Part shown: in pieces, positions 8,010-16,975 of the stretch
Position numbering within the stretch: the first letter of the stretch is position 1
Layout of the letters: each line of letters begins with the position of its first letter
Source of the DNA: Brooklawnia sp937867175
GTDB lineage: Bacteria; Actinomycetota; Actinomycetes; Propionibacteriales; Propionibacteriaceae
Direction: 5' to 3'
Length of the DNA: 64,000 nucleotides
Assembly: GCA_036821905.1 (NCBI GenBank)
Contig: DAISIR010000009.1
Span: forward strand, 1-64,000
The notes under the pieces: generated by a model
The model's database searches: none
What the model was told of the DNA's origin: nothing
What the model saw: the letters and a program-made list of their open reading frames with translations, nothing else
Position numbers and translations under genes: made by a program

Positions 8010-10673
8010 ATGGATCGCGACGAGCGGGCGGCGTTGGAGCAGCTCCTTGCTTCAGAAAGGGTCAGGGCCACCCGGCTGGGCGCGCAACTGCAGGCACGTG
8101 GGCAAGTGCAGATCGCCGGGGACCAGGGGGAACAGACATTTCGCGCGCGAACAGCCGAGCTCACACTGGACACCGGCTCTTGTCGTGTGCTGCCGCTGCT
8201 CGAAACCGATCGCCAGCTACTCGAAGACATCCGGCGCCGCAACCTGCTTGTCCCACTTGACCCCATTGCCGCCCAGAGTTTGGCTCAGTACTCAGCCGAC
8301 GTCGAAGCAGTTGCCCATGACCTGAAGGCAGAGATCGGCCTGTTGCGGCTGTTCGCATCGAGCAGCGCTCGGCAGAAAGCGGCCGGGGCTGCCGAGTGGT
8401 TGCGCGAACGGGCCACAAGGCTGGACGAGATGGGCCTTGAGACCTGGCCGCCCCTGGCAGTCCCTTTGCCCAAGGAGCCTCCGCCCGCGCTGCACGCGGT
8501 GCTTGAGCCCGGGTTCGGGTTCGCTGACCAGGCCTATCCAGAGCGTTCGATGATCGCTGGGCCCCATTTGGGCTCCTTCGGCACGGCGTCCGCACGGGTG
8601 AACAGTGCGGCGGTGACGCTTGACCGGCTGCGACAAGCAGCAATCGACGCCGGGCACCGCGTCCGGCAGGCGGAGAGTCATCGTCGGGTGCAAGACATCC
8701 CCCTGGATCGGCTCAGGGACGTGACCCGGGATCGACTGCAACTGGGGCCACTGGAACGTGTCGGCTGGACGACGGTGGGCGACGTCCTGCGGTTCGGTGA
8801 TCAACTGACCCAGATCGACGGCGTGGGTGAGCTGTCGGCCAGACGCATCTCGGGAGCGGCTCACGCCCTGCTCAACACCACGTTTGAAGAGATGCCCGTG
8901 CTTATCGACATCAAGAACCGCACTGTCGAAACGACCGGGTTGCTGAGTGCTTTGCGCCGGTACGGCTGGTACCGCTCAGAGTTCCGCACCCTGGACGAGG
9001 ACCGGGCCCTCGTCGAGGAACTGCGTCCCCTCGCGGAGGTGTTGCCCAGGGAGCCGGCCGAACTGGCGGTCGCCAGCGCGTCGGGGTCGGACCCGCAGGC
9101 ACTCGAGACCAAGATCGAGAGGCTGGCCGGCAACGCCATTCGGTACCAGCAGTGGCGCGAACCGACCGGCGACCTGTGGGAGCACTTCGCGTCCCACGCG
9201 GCGGAGTACTTCACCTGGCTGGCTGAGCTGGGGCTCGCCAAGGACGACGCCGAGAAGGCCCGGGGTGACCTTCCGCAAGACATCGTTGATGCGGTGCGCG
9301 CACAGGAATTGAAGACCGACTACCTGCGGGTGTCGTTGCGTGGCTACCAGGCGTTTGCCGCGCGCTTCGTCCTCGTCCAGCGCAAGGTGATCATCGGCGA
9401 CGAGATGGGCCTGGGGAAGACGGTTGAGGCCCTCGCGGTGCTGGCGCACCTTCGCAGCATGGGCAAGGCGCACTTCCTGGTGCTCTGCCCGGCGTCGGTG
9501 ATCACGAACTGGATGCGTGAGATCTCCAGCAAGACAGATTTGGCAGCACACCGGCTGCATGGCAATGACAGGGAATGGGCTGGACGCGAGTGGCTCCGCC
9601 GGGGCGGGGTAGCCGTCACCACCTACGAAAGCCTCGGTTGGTACCTTCCGAAGTACGGCAACATGGCGCTGGACGGCCTGATTGCGGACGAGGCCCATGC
9701 CATCAAGAACCCGAGCGCCAAACGGTCCCAACGCACCGCCCAACTGTTGGAGTCGGCGTGGCTGGCGCTCCTGATGACGGGCACCCCGCTGGAGAACCGT
9801 GTCGATGAGTTCCGCCAGTTGGTGAGCTATGTCCGTCCCGACCTCGCCGCACAGACTGAGGACCTGGCGCCGGGAGGTTTTCGCCGGGCGGTGGCACCCG
9901 CGTACTTGCGACGCAACCAGGAGGACGTCCTCACCGAACTGCCCGAGCGGATCGATGTCGAGGAGTGGGTTCCGCTCAGTGAAGCTGATCAAACGGCCTA
10001 TTGGGGTGCGGTGCAGGCGGGAAACTTCATGGCGATGCGGCAAGCAGCCATGCAGAGCGGAGAGCAGTCTTCGAAGATGGAACGGCTGCTGTCGATCGTC
10101 GAAGAAGCCGAAGGCAACGGGCGCAAGGTCATCGTCTACTCCTACTTCCACAGCGTGCTCGACCTGGTCAAAACGCACATTCCTGGCCGCGTGATGGGCC
10201 CACTCACCGGGGCAGTTCGGGCCGAGCAGCGGCAGGCCATCGTCGATGAGTTCTCGAATGCCGTGGGTGGTGCGGTCCTGGTCGCCCAGATCCAAGTGGG
10301 CGGCGTTGGCTTGAACATCCAGGCTGCCTCGGTAGTGGTGATCTGCGAGCCGCAGCTCAAACCCTCGCTTGAGGACCAGGCCATCGCGCGGGCCCACCGG
10401 ATGGGGCAGGTGCAGAGCGTCCAAGTGCACCGACTTCTCACCGACGAGGGGGTGGACGAGCGGATCGTCGAGCTGCTGGCCGAGAAGCGTCGCATCTTCA
10501 GCGCCTTCGCGCGGCAAAGCGAGACCGCCGCCAGCGCGCCGGAGGCCTTCGACTTGTCGGAAGCGGAGCTGGCGAGACAGGTGGTGGCGCAAGAGCGGGA
10601 GCGGTTGGCCGGCGTGGCGCAAGCCAGCTCGCCCGAACCGGCGCATGGACTTCCGTTGGTGGGGCCGAGCTGA
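8010..10673 (+). CDS. SNF2-family DEAD/DEAH helicase with helix-hairpin-helix region
   Basis: An 887-residue protein. The N-terminal about 250 residues are helical and of unknown fold. Residues about 255-285 (VGDVLRFGDQLTQIDGVGEL, then SARRISGAA) read as a helix-hairpin-helix DNA-binding element. The SNF2 ATPase follows: motif I GDEMGLGKT (463-471), II DEAH (about 560), III LLMTGTPLEN, and in the second lobe VGGVGLNIQAA and VI QAIARAHRMGQ. All catalytic motifs are intact. It is divergent from the DUF3883 helicase/HIRAN pair across 109 nt. It presumably remodels or translocates on double-stranded DNA. No nuclease domain is recognisable. Its position between CRISPR/toxin-antitoxin genes and a tRNA argues for a defence role, though general DNA repair is possible. 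Confidence 0.85.
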   Translation: MDRDERAALEQLLASERVRATRLGAQLQARGQVQIAGDQGEQTFRARTAELTLDTGSCRVLPLLETDRQLLEDIRRRNLLVPLDPIAAQSLAQYSADVEAVAHDLKAEIGLLRLFASSSARQKAAGAAEWLRERATRLDEMGLETWPPLAVPLPKEPPPALHAVLEPGFGFADQAYPERSMIAGPHLGSFGTASARVNSAAVTLDRLRQAAIDAGHRVRQAESHRRVQDIPLDRLRDVTRDRLQLGPLERVGWTTVGDVLRFGDQLTQIDGVGELSARRISGAAHALLNTTFEEMPVLIDIKNRTVETTGLLSALRRYGWYRSEFRTLDEDRALVEELRPLAEVLPREPAELAVASASGSDPQALETKIERLAGNAIRYQQWREPTGDLWEHFASHAAEYFTWLAELGLAKDDAEKARGDLPQDIVDAVRAQELKTDYLRVSLRGYQAFAARFVLVQRKVIIGDEMGLGKTVEALAVLAHLRSMGKAHFLVLCPASVITNWMREISSKTDLAAHRLHGNDREWAGREWLRRGGVAVTTYESLGWYLPKYGNMALDGLIADEAHAIKNPSAKRSQRTAQLLESAWLALLMTGTPLENRVDEFRQLVSYVRPDLAAQTEDLAPGGFRRAVAPAYLRRNQEDVLTELPERIDVEEWVPLSEADQTAYWGAVQAGNFMAMRQAAMQSGEQSSKMERLLSIVEEAEGNGRKVIVYSYFHSVLDLVKTHIPGRVMGPLTGAVRAEQRQAIVDEFSNAVGGAVLVAQIQVGGVGLNIQAASVVVICEPQLKPSLEDQAIARAHRMGQVQSVQVHRLLTDEGVDERIVELLAEKRRIFSAFARQSETAASAPEAFDLSEAELARQVVAQERERLAGVAQASSPEPAHGLPLVGPS

Positions 10674-10793
10674 TCGTCCGCAACCGATCGCCCGATCATG
10701 GTGCGCAACTGATGCGCTGTGTATCCGGCCGACAGGCTGATGGGCTTCGCGACCGGGCAGCGGCCGCGCAAGCGGGTGGCTCCCGCCGTCCGG

Positions 10794-10866
10794 TGCGCCC
10801 ACAGGGGATCGAACCCTGGACCCGAGGATTAAAAGTCCCCTGCTCTGCCAACTGAGCTATAGGCGC
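10794..10866 (-). tRNA. tRNA-Lys(TTT)
   Basis: The minus strand folds as a 73-nt cloverleaf. The acceptor stem is GCGCCTA / TGGGCGC with discriminator A, the D-arm contains AGCTCAGTTGGCAGAGC, the anticodon loop is CTTTTAA giving anticodon TTT, and the T-arm contains GGTTCGATCC. CCA is not encoded. The accessory region lies on its 3' side, where tRNA-targeting integrases insert. No second copy of the tRNA 3' end was found in the window. Confidence 0.95.
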
Positions 10867-10992
10867 GTCGAAGCGAGTCTAGCGAATCCGACCGATCCGC
10901 CGAAGCCGACGGCGTCCAACCCCCAAATCTGCCGCCACCTCAGGTGCGCGCTGCGGTATTGGGAAAACTCCGGGCTGGTCTATGGTGATCCC

Positions 10993-12141
10993 GTGCGGCA
11001 CGCTTCCAGGGATTACTCGCTCACCCCGCTCAACATCTACTGGGAGATGACCCAGGCGTGCGCGCTCGCCTGCCGCCACTGCCGGGCAGCCGCCATGCCC
11101 GACCCGCACCCGGGCGAACTGACCCACGAACAGGGTCTGGCGTTCATCCGGCAGATCCCCGGGTTCGGCGACCCGATGCCCACCCTGATCCTCACCGGCG
11201 GTGACCCGCTGGAACGCCGAGACCTGCTGCCCCTCATCGACGAGGCCCGCCGCCTGGGCGTCGAGGTCTCCATCACTCCGGCGGCGACGGACGCGCTCAC
11301 TCGGGATGTCTTGGCAACGCTGGCCCAGCATGGGGTCACCGGCCTCGGGTTGAGCCTTGACGGGTCCACCGCGCAGCGCCACGACGCGATCCGTGGCATC
11401 GAGGGCACCTATGCGCGCACGCTGGCCGCCATCGGCTGGGCCGGCGAACTGGGCCTGCCCCTCCAAGTGAACACGCTGGTCACCGCCGAGACGGCCGCTG
11501 ACATCCCCGCCGTCTACGAACTGCTCAAGCCCCTTCCGCTCACCCGATGGAGCCTGTTCTTCCTGATCAGCGTCGGGCGCGGTGCGGTGCTCGAGCCGCT
11601 GTCGCCGGCAGACGGCGAGGAGTTCATGCGCTGGGTCCACGGCATCAGCTGCGTGGCCCCCTTCGTGGTGGCCACCACCGAGGCACCCTCTTACCGCCGG
11701 GTGGCCATGGAAGAGATGCGGGCCGCCGGACTCACACCCGAGCAGGCGCGTCGCACTCGCGTCGCGCGCAGCTTCGGTGTGAGGGATGGCCACGGCGTCA
11801 TGTTCGTCTCCCACCTTGGTGAGATCTGCCCTGCCGGTTTTCTGCCCATTCCGCTCGGCGATGTGCGTACTGACTCCATCGTGGACGTCTACCGGGACGC
11901 CCCGCTGTTCGCAGCACTGCACGATCCACGTCAGTTGGGGGGCCGCTGCCATCACTGCCAGTACCAGCAGATCTGCGGTGGCTCCCGGGCGCGCGCCTAC
12001 TCCGCCTTCGCAGATCCGCTGGCGGAAGACCCGTTCTGCCCGCACATCCCGCCGCGATACCCTGCTGACGGCGCAGCCGCTGCGTCCTTCGCCGGCGACG
12101 CGACATCGCCGGCGCGCCAACCCGCGGGCGCGGCAAGGTGA
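10993..12141 (+). CDS. Radical SAM/SPASM protein of the heme cluster (TIGR04053-like)
   Basis: A 382-residue radical SAM enzyme. CALACRHC (residues about 23-30) is the CX3CX2C motif for the SAM-binding [4Fe-4S] cluster, followed by the GGDP motif (LTGGDPLER). The C-terminus has a SPASM-like cysteine set (GEICPAGFLPIPLG, CHHCQYQQICGGSRARAY, FCPHIP) for auxiliary clusters. The architecture resembles heme-pathway enzymes AhbD and NirJ and the family named TIGR04053. Its GTGA overlap with cgoX shows it is co-translated with heme synthesis. The substrate is unknown: a porphyrin side-chain reaction or maturation of another component are both possible. GTG start at 10993. Confidence 0.8.
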   Translation: MRHASRDYSLTPLNIYWEMTQACALACRHCRAAAMPDPHPGELTHEQGLAFIRQIPGFGDPMPTLILTGGDPLERRDLLPLIDEARRLGVEVSITPAATDALTRDVLATLAQHGVTGLGLSLDGSTAQRHDAIRGIEGTYARTLAAIGWAGELGLPLQVNTLVTAETAADIPAVYELLKPLPLTRWSLFFLISVGRGAVLEPLSPADGEEFMRWVHGISCVAPFVVATTEAPSYRRVAMEEMRAAGLTPEQARRTRVARSFGVRDGHGVMFVSHLGEICPAGFLPIPLGDVRTDSIVDVYRDAPLFAALHDPRQLGGRCHHCQYQQICGGSRARAYSAFADPLAEDPFCPHIPPRYPADGAAAASFAGDATSPARQPAGAAR

Positions 12142-13514
12142 GGGTCGCCATCGTCGGTGCCGGTATGGCCGGGTTGTCGGCCGCGGTCGACCTTCTCGAT
12201 GCCGGCGCTGCGGTCGTACTTGTCGACGCCGCCCCAAGAGCGGGCGGCAAGGTCGTCACCGAGCGCGTGGACGGCTTCACCATCGAACACGGCCCCGACT
12301 CGTTCGTCTCCTACCGTCCCGCCGCCGCCGAACTCGCCCATCGCTTCGGGCTCGGCGAGCAGATTATCTCAGTCACCGAGCCACGCGTCGTCCACCTGCG
12401 CAGCGCCGACCAGATGGTGCCGCTACCGGAAGGCATGGGTCTGGTGCTGCCCACCCGGCTCGGCCCGTTCGTGCGCACCAGGCTGTTCACCTGGCCGCAG
12501 AAGCTGCGTGCCGGCCTCGACCTCGTGCTGCCCCGCCACCTCGGGGACGACGACATCGCCATCGGCCGATTCCTGCGTCACCGGCTCGGACCGGCTGTCA
12601 TCGAACGGCTGGCCGACCCGCTGATCGGCGGCATCTACGGCACCTCCATCGAGGAACTCAGCCTCGACTCCGTGCTGCCGATGCTGCGCAGCTACGAACG
12701 TGACAGCCGCAGCCTGATTCTGGCGAGCCTGAGGTCGGGACGCGCGGCCCGCGCGGGTGGTGGCGGTTCGCCGTTCCGCACCCTGCGCGGTGGGCTGGGT
12801 GACCTGGTGGACGCGGTCACCGCGCACCTGCGCGCCCAGTCTGGCTACCAGGAACGTCTGGGTGTGGCTGCCGAGGAGGCCTCCACCGGCGGCTCCGCGT
12901 CCCACCTCAGGTTGGCCTCGGGGGAGGTCGTCGACTGCGACGCCATCATCTTCGCCACGCCGGCGCCGGTCACCGCGCGGCTGGTGGCCGCTGAACTGCC
13001 GGACGCCGCCGCGGCGCTTCGAACTATCCCACACACCTCGACCGCGGTCGTCACGCTGGGCTACCCGCCCGACGCTTTCTCCTCGCCTCCGATCGGTCAC
13101 GGCTTCCTTGATGCCGGCAGCGGCAGCGCGTCCAGTGGCTGCACGATCACTTCCGGGAAGTGGGCGTCCCGGGCACCCGAGGGCAGCGTGCTGATCCGAT
13201 CGTTCCTGCCCGAACGCTCGCTCGCCCTGCAGCGGCGTTCGGACGCCGAGGTCTTCGCCGTGGTCGAGCGCGACGTCTCGGAGGCGTTCGGCACCCGCAG
13301 CGAGCCCTGCGTCCGTCGCATCGCCAGGTGGGCGGACCGGATGCCCAAGTACGTCGTCGGTCACCAGGACCGCCTCGCGGCCATCGACGCCGCCATCTCG
13401 GTTCGTCCGCAGTGGCAGTTGGCCGGGGCCAGCTACCGGGGTGTCGGTCTGCCGGACGTGGTCACTTCGGGCAAGGCTGCCGCCGCCGCGGTAGTTGCTG
13501 ACGCGCTGCGGTAG
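12138..13514 (+). CDS. cgoX: Coproporphyrinogen III oxidase (CgoX/HemY-type flavoprotein)
   Basis: A 458-residue FAD enzyme of the protoporphyrinogen-oxidase family. The N-terminus has the Rossmann FAD motif VAIVGAGMAGLSAA with a downstream acidic end (VLVDAAP) and RAGGKV. Family segments EHGPDSF, ADPLIGGIYG and a C-terminal LAGASYRGVGLPDVVTSG close the FAD site. In actinomycetes this enzyme oxidises coproporphyrinogen III to coproporphyrin III ahead of CpfC, a family-level inference supported by the adjacent ferrochelatase. Its GTG start overlaps the radical SAM stop by 4 nt. It converges on hemE with 42 nt between stops. Confidence 0.9.
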   Translation: MRVAIVGAGMAGLSAAVDLLDAGAAVVLVDAAPRAGGKVVTERVDGFTIEHGPDSFVSYRPAAAELAHRFGLGEQIISVTEPRVVHLRSADQMVPLPEGMGLVLPTRLGPFVRTRLFTWPQKLRAGLDLVLPRHLGDDDIAIGRFLRHRLGPAVIERLADPLIGGIYGTSIEELSLDSVLPMLRSYERDSRSLILASLRSGRAARAGGGGSPFRTLRGGLGDLVDAVTAHLRAQSGYQERLGVAAEEASTGGSASHLRLASGEVVDCDAIIFATPAPVTARLVAAELPDAAAALRTIPHTSTAVVTLGYPPDAFSSPPIGHGFLDAGSGSASSGCTITSGKWASRAPEGSVLIRSFLPERSLALQRRSDAEVFAVVERDVSEAFGTRSEPCVRRIARWADRMPKYVVGHQDRLAAIDAAISVRPQWQLAGASYRGVGLPDVVTSGKAAAAAVVADALR

Positions 13515-13556
13515 CGAACACCCCTGCGCGCCGAGGCTCGCCGGTGATTCGGATCG

Positions 13557-14591
13557 TCACAGCGTGTGCACCAGTTCGACGACTCGGGTCAAGACGTCCG
13601 GGTTCGTGGTCGGTGGTACTCCGTGGCCGAGATTGACCACGTGCGTCGGAGCTGCCGCCCCCCGCGCCACCACATCGCGGACGTGGGTCTCCAGCACCTC
13701 CCACGGTCCGCCCAGCAGGGCTGGGTCGATGTTGCCCTGCACCGGGGTGGCGCCGCCGAGCCGTCGGGAGGCCTCATCAAGGGGAATCCGGTGGTCGACA
13801 CCCACCACGTCGGCGCCCGCCTCAGCCAGTGCAGTCAGGAACTCCCCGGTGCCGGTTCCGAAGTGCACCACGGGCACCTGCCCGCGCACCCAGGCCAGCG
13901 TTCGCGCGGAGTAGGGCAGGACGAAGCGCCGGTAGTCCGCGGCGGACAACGACCCCGCCCATGAATCGAAGAGCTGGACGGCCTGCGCTCCGCCCGCCAC
14001 CTGGGCGGCGAGGAACGCACCGGACTGGTCGGCCATCCACGTCATCAGCCGGTCCCAGCTCGCCGGCCGCGCATGCATCAGGGTGCGCGCGGCCAGATGG
14101 TCGCGGGAGGATCGGCCCTCAACCGCGTAGGCGGCCAACGTGAAGGGTGCGCCGGCGAAACCGATCAACGGCACCGGGATAGCAGCTGAGGCGAGCCGCG
14201 CAGCCTCGATGATCACGTTGAGGTCGGCGGGCTCATGGGCGGTGAGCCGGGCAAGTGCCGCATCGTCGCAGACCGGATCGGCGAAGACCGGACCCACGCC
14301 GGTCTCGATCGTCACGTCCACACCGGCCAGATACAAGGGCACGACGATGTCGGAGTAGAAGATGCCGGCATCCACCCCGTAGCGGCGAACCGGCTGCGCG
14401 GTGATCTCGGCAACCAGATCGGGCGTCGTGCAGGCCTCCAGCATCCCCAGGCCGGCTCGTGCCCGGCGGTATTCCGGCAGCGAACGGCCTGCCTGCCGCA
14501 TGAACCAGATCGGCAGGCGCTCGGGGCGTCGTCCACGGTAGGCCTCGACAAGCTCGGGCAGCGCCCCCGCGGTGGGGCTGGGAGGAGTCAC
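13557..14591 (-). CDS. hemE: Uroporphyrinogen decarboxylase
   Basis: A 344-residue TIM-barrel enzyme that decarboxylates the four acetates of uroporphyrinogen III to give coproporphyrinogen III. Signatures: PIWFMRQAGRSLPEYRRAR (substrate-binding Arg pair) and GFAGAPFTLAAYAVEG. It lies on the opposite strand to its pathway neighbours, divergent from hemA. The GTG at 14591 is preferred over the in-frame GTG at 14612: a GATAAT -10 box on the minus strand (14603-14598) ends 6 nt before it, so the transcript probably starts at the GTG and is leaderless. Confidence 0.93.
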   Translation of the reverse strand: MTPPSPTAGALPELVEAYRGRRPERLPIWFMRQAGRSLPEYRRARAGLGMLEACTTPDLVAEITAQPVRRYGVDAGIFYSDIVVPLYLAGVDVTIETGVGPVFADPVCDDAALARLTAHEPADLNVIIEAARLASAAIPVPLIGFAGAPFTLAAYAVEGRSSRDHLAARTLMHARPASWDRLMTWMADQSGAFLAAQVAGGAQAVQLFDSWAGSLSAADYRRFVLPYSARTLAWVRGQVPVVHFGTGTGEFLTALAEAGADVVGVDHRIPLDEASRRLGGATPVQGNIDPALLGGPWEVLETHVRDVVARGAAAPTHVVNLGHGVPPTTNPDVLTRVVELVHTL

Positions 14592-14638
14592 TGTACGATT
14601 ATCGCGCCCCACAAACCGGACAGGGAACCTGGTCGATC
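14592..14638. promoter_or_regulatory. Divergent hemE/hemA promoter region with overlapping -10 boxes
   Basis: Only 47 nt separate the two starts. TACGATTATC (14594-14603) contains a minus-strand GATAAT positioned for a leaderless hemE, and plus-strand TACGAT or GATTAT as a -10 for hemA. The -35 elements are weak on both strands. Overlapping -10 boxes would let one bound polymerase or regulator affect both genes. Confidence 0.4.
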
Positions 14639-15868
14639 GTGCCCCTTCAACTGCTGCGTGCCACCCATCACGAGCTGGATCTCAGTGACGTCGGGGTCTT
14701 CAACTGCGCTGACGACCTGGGCTCGCAGATAGCGGGCCGCCCCGACGTCCAGGGCGTCCTCGTGCTCGCCACCTGCAACCGCTTCGAGGTCTATCTGGAC
14801 GCCGCAGGCGATGACGCGGCAACCCAGGCGCTGGCCGTGGTGGCGGCGGCCACGGGGCGCAGTGTGCCGGAGATCGACGGTCTGTTGCAGTTGGTCCGGG
14901 ACGGTGAAGTGGCCCACCACTTGCTTCGGGTGGCAGCCGGACTGTCCTCGGCCGTGGTCGGCGAGCAAGAGGTTCGCGGCCAGGTGCGCCGTGCGGTGGA
15001 AGTGGCGCGCGCACAGGCGACGCTCTCACCGGCCTTGGAGCGCCTGGCGATCGCAGCGCTGGAGGCCGCACGCGATGTGGGCCGACGCACGCGCTTGGGG
15101 AACGCGGGGCGGTCGTCGGTGGCTGTTGTCCTGGATCTGGCAGAGGGACTCGGGGTCTGCTGGGATCGTGCCCGCGCTGTCATTGCGGGCACCGGTTCCT
15201 ATGCCGGCGCCTCCCTGGCGCAACTGCGGGGTCGAGGGTGTCACGCCATCGCGGTGCACTCGGCATCGGGTCGCGCCGACGGTTTCGCCGAACGGCACCA
15301 TGTTCAGGCACTTCCGGTCGGCGGGATGGGACCCGCACTGGTGAGCGCCGATGTGGTGGTGGCCTGCCGGGGTACCGGGATCCATGCGATCACCGAAGAG
15401 GCGTTGGCCCCGGTCATGGCGCGGCGCGACGGGCGTCAACTGGTCATCATCGACCTGGCGCTGCACCGAGACGTGGAGGACGCCGTCTCCGCGCTGCCGG
15501 GCGTCGAGCTGATCACCTTGGCAGATGTCGCACGGGCCGTGCCCGCTGCCGCCGCCGACGAGATAGCCCGTGGCGAGGCCATCGTCGGAGAGCATCTGTC
15601 TGCCTATCAAGCCCAAGTCGCCTCGCGGGCCCTGGCGGCCGAGGTGGTGGCCGTCCGCCGAATGGCAGATGAGGTGCTCCAGCGAGAGATATCCCGGCTG
15701 CCCGCTGAGGGCGAAGTCACGGTCGAGCAGGCCACCAGGGCGTTGAAGCGCCTCGTGGGCTCGCTGTTGCATGTGCCCACCGAGCGAGCCCACGCCGCAG
15801 GGCGGGCGGGCCAAGAAGACGAGTTCCGGGCGGCGCTGCACGCGGTGCTGGGGGTCGAGGTTCGGTGA
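14639..15868 (+). CDS. hemA: Glutamyl-tRNA reductase
   Basis: A 409-residue enzyme that reduces glutamyl-tRNA(Glu) to glutamate-1-semialdehyde, the first committed step of C5 heme synthesis, using NADPH. LATCNRFEVY (residues about 43-52) holds the catalytic cysteine. GEQEVRGQVR follows, then a nucleotide-binding segment around 180-200 (AVIAGTGSYAGASLA) and a C-terminal dimerisation helix region. The start is GTG at 14639; the N-terminus VPLQLLRATHHELDL aligns with the family's usual opening. It is followed by hemH with a 4-nt overlap. Confidence 0.93.
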   Translation: MPLQLLRATHHELDLSDVGVFNCADDLGSQIAGRPDVQGVLVLATCNRFEVYLDAAGDDAATQALAVVAAATGRSVPEIDGLLQLVRDGEVAHHLLRVAAGLSSAVVGEQEVRGQVRRAVEVARAQATLSPALERLAIAALEAARDVGRRTRLGNAGRSSVAVVLDLAEGLGVCWDRARAVIAGTGSYAGASLAQLRGRGCHAIAVHSASGRADGFAERHHVQALPVGGMGPALVSADVVVACRGTGIHAITEEALAPVMARRDGRQLVIIDLALHRDVEDAVSALPGVELITLADVARAVPAAAADEIARGEAIVGEHLSAYQAQVASRALAAEVVAVRRMADEVLQREISRLPAEGEVTVEQATRALKRLVGSLLHVPTERAHAAGRAGQEDEFRAALHAVLGVEVR

Positions 15869-16932
15869 ACTACGACGTCATCCTGCTCGCCGGCTTCGGT
15901 GGGCCACGCCAGCTCGCCGACGTGGTGCCGTTCCTGCGCAACGTGACCGCCGGAAAGGCGATCCCCGACGCCAGGCTGGAACAGGTCGGTGCGCATTACC
16001 GACTGTTCGACGGGCACTCACCCATCAACGAACAAACCGAGGCGCTGCGGGACGCGCTGGCTGCCGCGCTGCTGGCAGAGGGCATCAAGCTGCCTGTCGT
16101 CATCGGCAACCGCAACTGGCATCCGTTCACCATCGACGCCCTGCGCCAGATCGCCGATTCCGGTGGTCGCCGGGTGCTTACCTTGATCACCGCGGCGTAC
16201 TCCTCGTACTCCGGCTGCCGCCAATACCGCGACGACATCGCCGCGCAGGTGTCCACCCTTGGTGTGCCACTTCAGGTTGACTACGTGCGTTCCTACTTCA
16301 ACACTGCCGGATTCGTGGCTGCCAACGTGGCTGCTGTGGTCGCCGCGTTCCGGCAGTTGGCGGCGGCGGGTGCGCCCACGACGGAGCTGGTCTTCGTCAC
16401 CCACTCCATCCCGACCTTGATGGAGGCAGCCTCGGGGACCGCGCGTCCGGCGACCTACTCGGCACAGCACATGGAGGTGGCGAGGCTGGTCTCCGCCGGC
16501 GTCAGCGCCGTCCTGGGGCGGGAGTTGCCGTGGCGGCTGGTCTACTGCTCCCGGTCTGGGCCGCCGCATTCGCCATGGCTCGGACCCGACGTCAACGAAG
16601 CGATTGTCGAACTGGCCCGAGCCGGACGCACAGCGGTGCTGCTCGCCCCGATCGGGTTCATCTGCGACCACATGGAGGTCATCCATGACCTCGACATCGA
16701 GGCGGCGGCCACCGCCCACAAGGTGGGGCTGGGGTTCGTCCGGGCTTCCACCGTCGGCACCCACCCTGCCTTCGTGTCCGCCCTCGTTCAGGTGGTCAAC
16801 GAGAGGCTGGGGTCGGTCGGCGTCGACGTGGTCGGCGACCTGCCGGCCTGGGACCCGGCGTGCGCAGCCGGCTGCTGCCCGCCGCCCGCGACGTCCTCGC
16901 GGCCGGTGCTGGCCACCCCCGCAGCGGGGTGA
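15865..16932 (+). CDS. hemH: Coproporphyrin III ferrochelatase (CpfC/HemH)
   Basis: A 355-residue ferrochelatase. The conserved His is in FVTHSIPT and the conserved acidic residue in FICDHMEVIHD. A C-terminal CAAGCC with an internal cysteine (SSYSGCRQYR) matches the [2Fe-2S] ligand pattern of actinobacterial ferrochelatases. In the coproporphyrin-dependent pathway it inserts iron into coproporphyrin III made by CgoX; the final decarboxylase ChdC is not in this window. GTG start overlaps the hemA stop by 4 nt. The tail after the cluster is proline/alanine-rich and probably disordered. Confidence 0.92.
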   Translation: MNYDVILLAGFGGPRQLADVVPFLRNVTAGKAIPDARLEQVGAHYRLFDGHSPINEQTEALRDALAAALLAEGIKLPVVIGNRNWHPFTIDALRQIADSGGRRVLTLITAAYSSYSGCRQYRDDIAAQVSTLGVPLQVDYVRSYFNTAGFVAANVAAVVAAFRQLAAAGAPTTELVFVTHSIPTLMEAASGTARPATYSAQHMEVARLVSAGVSAVLGRELPWRLVYCSRSGPPHSPWLGPDVNEAIVELARAGRTAVLLAPIGFICDHMEVIHDLDIEAAATAHKVGLGFVRASTVGTHPAFVSALVQVVNERLGSVGVDVVGDLPAWDPACAAGCCPPPATSSRPVLATPAAG

Positions 16933-16975
16933 CCTAGCCCGGCCCTCGTCTTGCGCGACACAGCCTTCGTCCTGA

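Noticed and set aside
4478..8266. The DUF3883 helicase starting at 8266
   Set aside because: The first 120 residues are Ser/Arg-rich and overlap the divergent SNF2 gene; the GTG at 7900 has a good ribosome site.
8976..10802. Long minus-strand frame (608 codons) opposite the SNF2 helicase
   Set aside because: An antisense shadow of high GC sequence; it lacks family motifs while the plus strand has complete SNF2 motifs.
10794..10816. A possible attachment-site duplication of the tRNA 3' end
   Set aside because: Only one copy of the sequence was found in the window.
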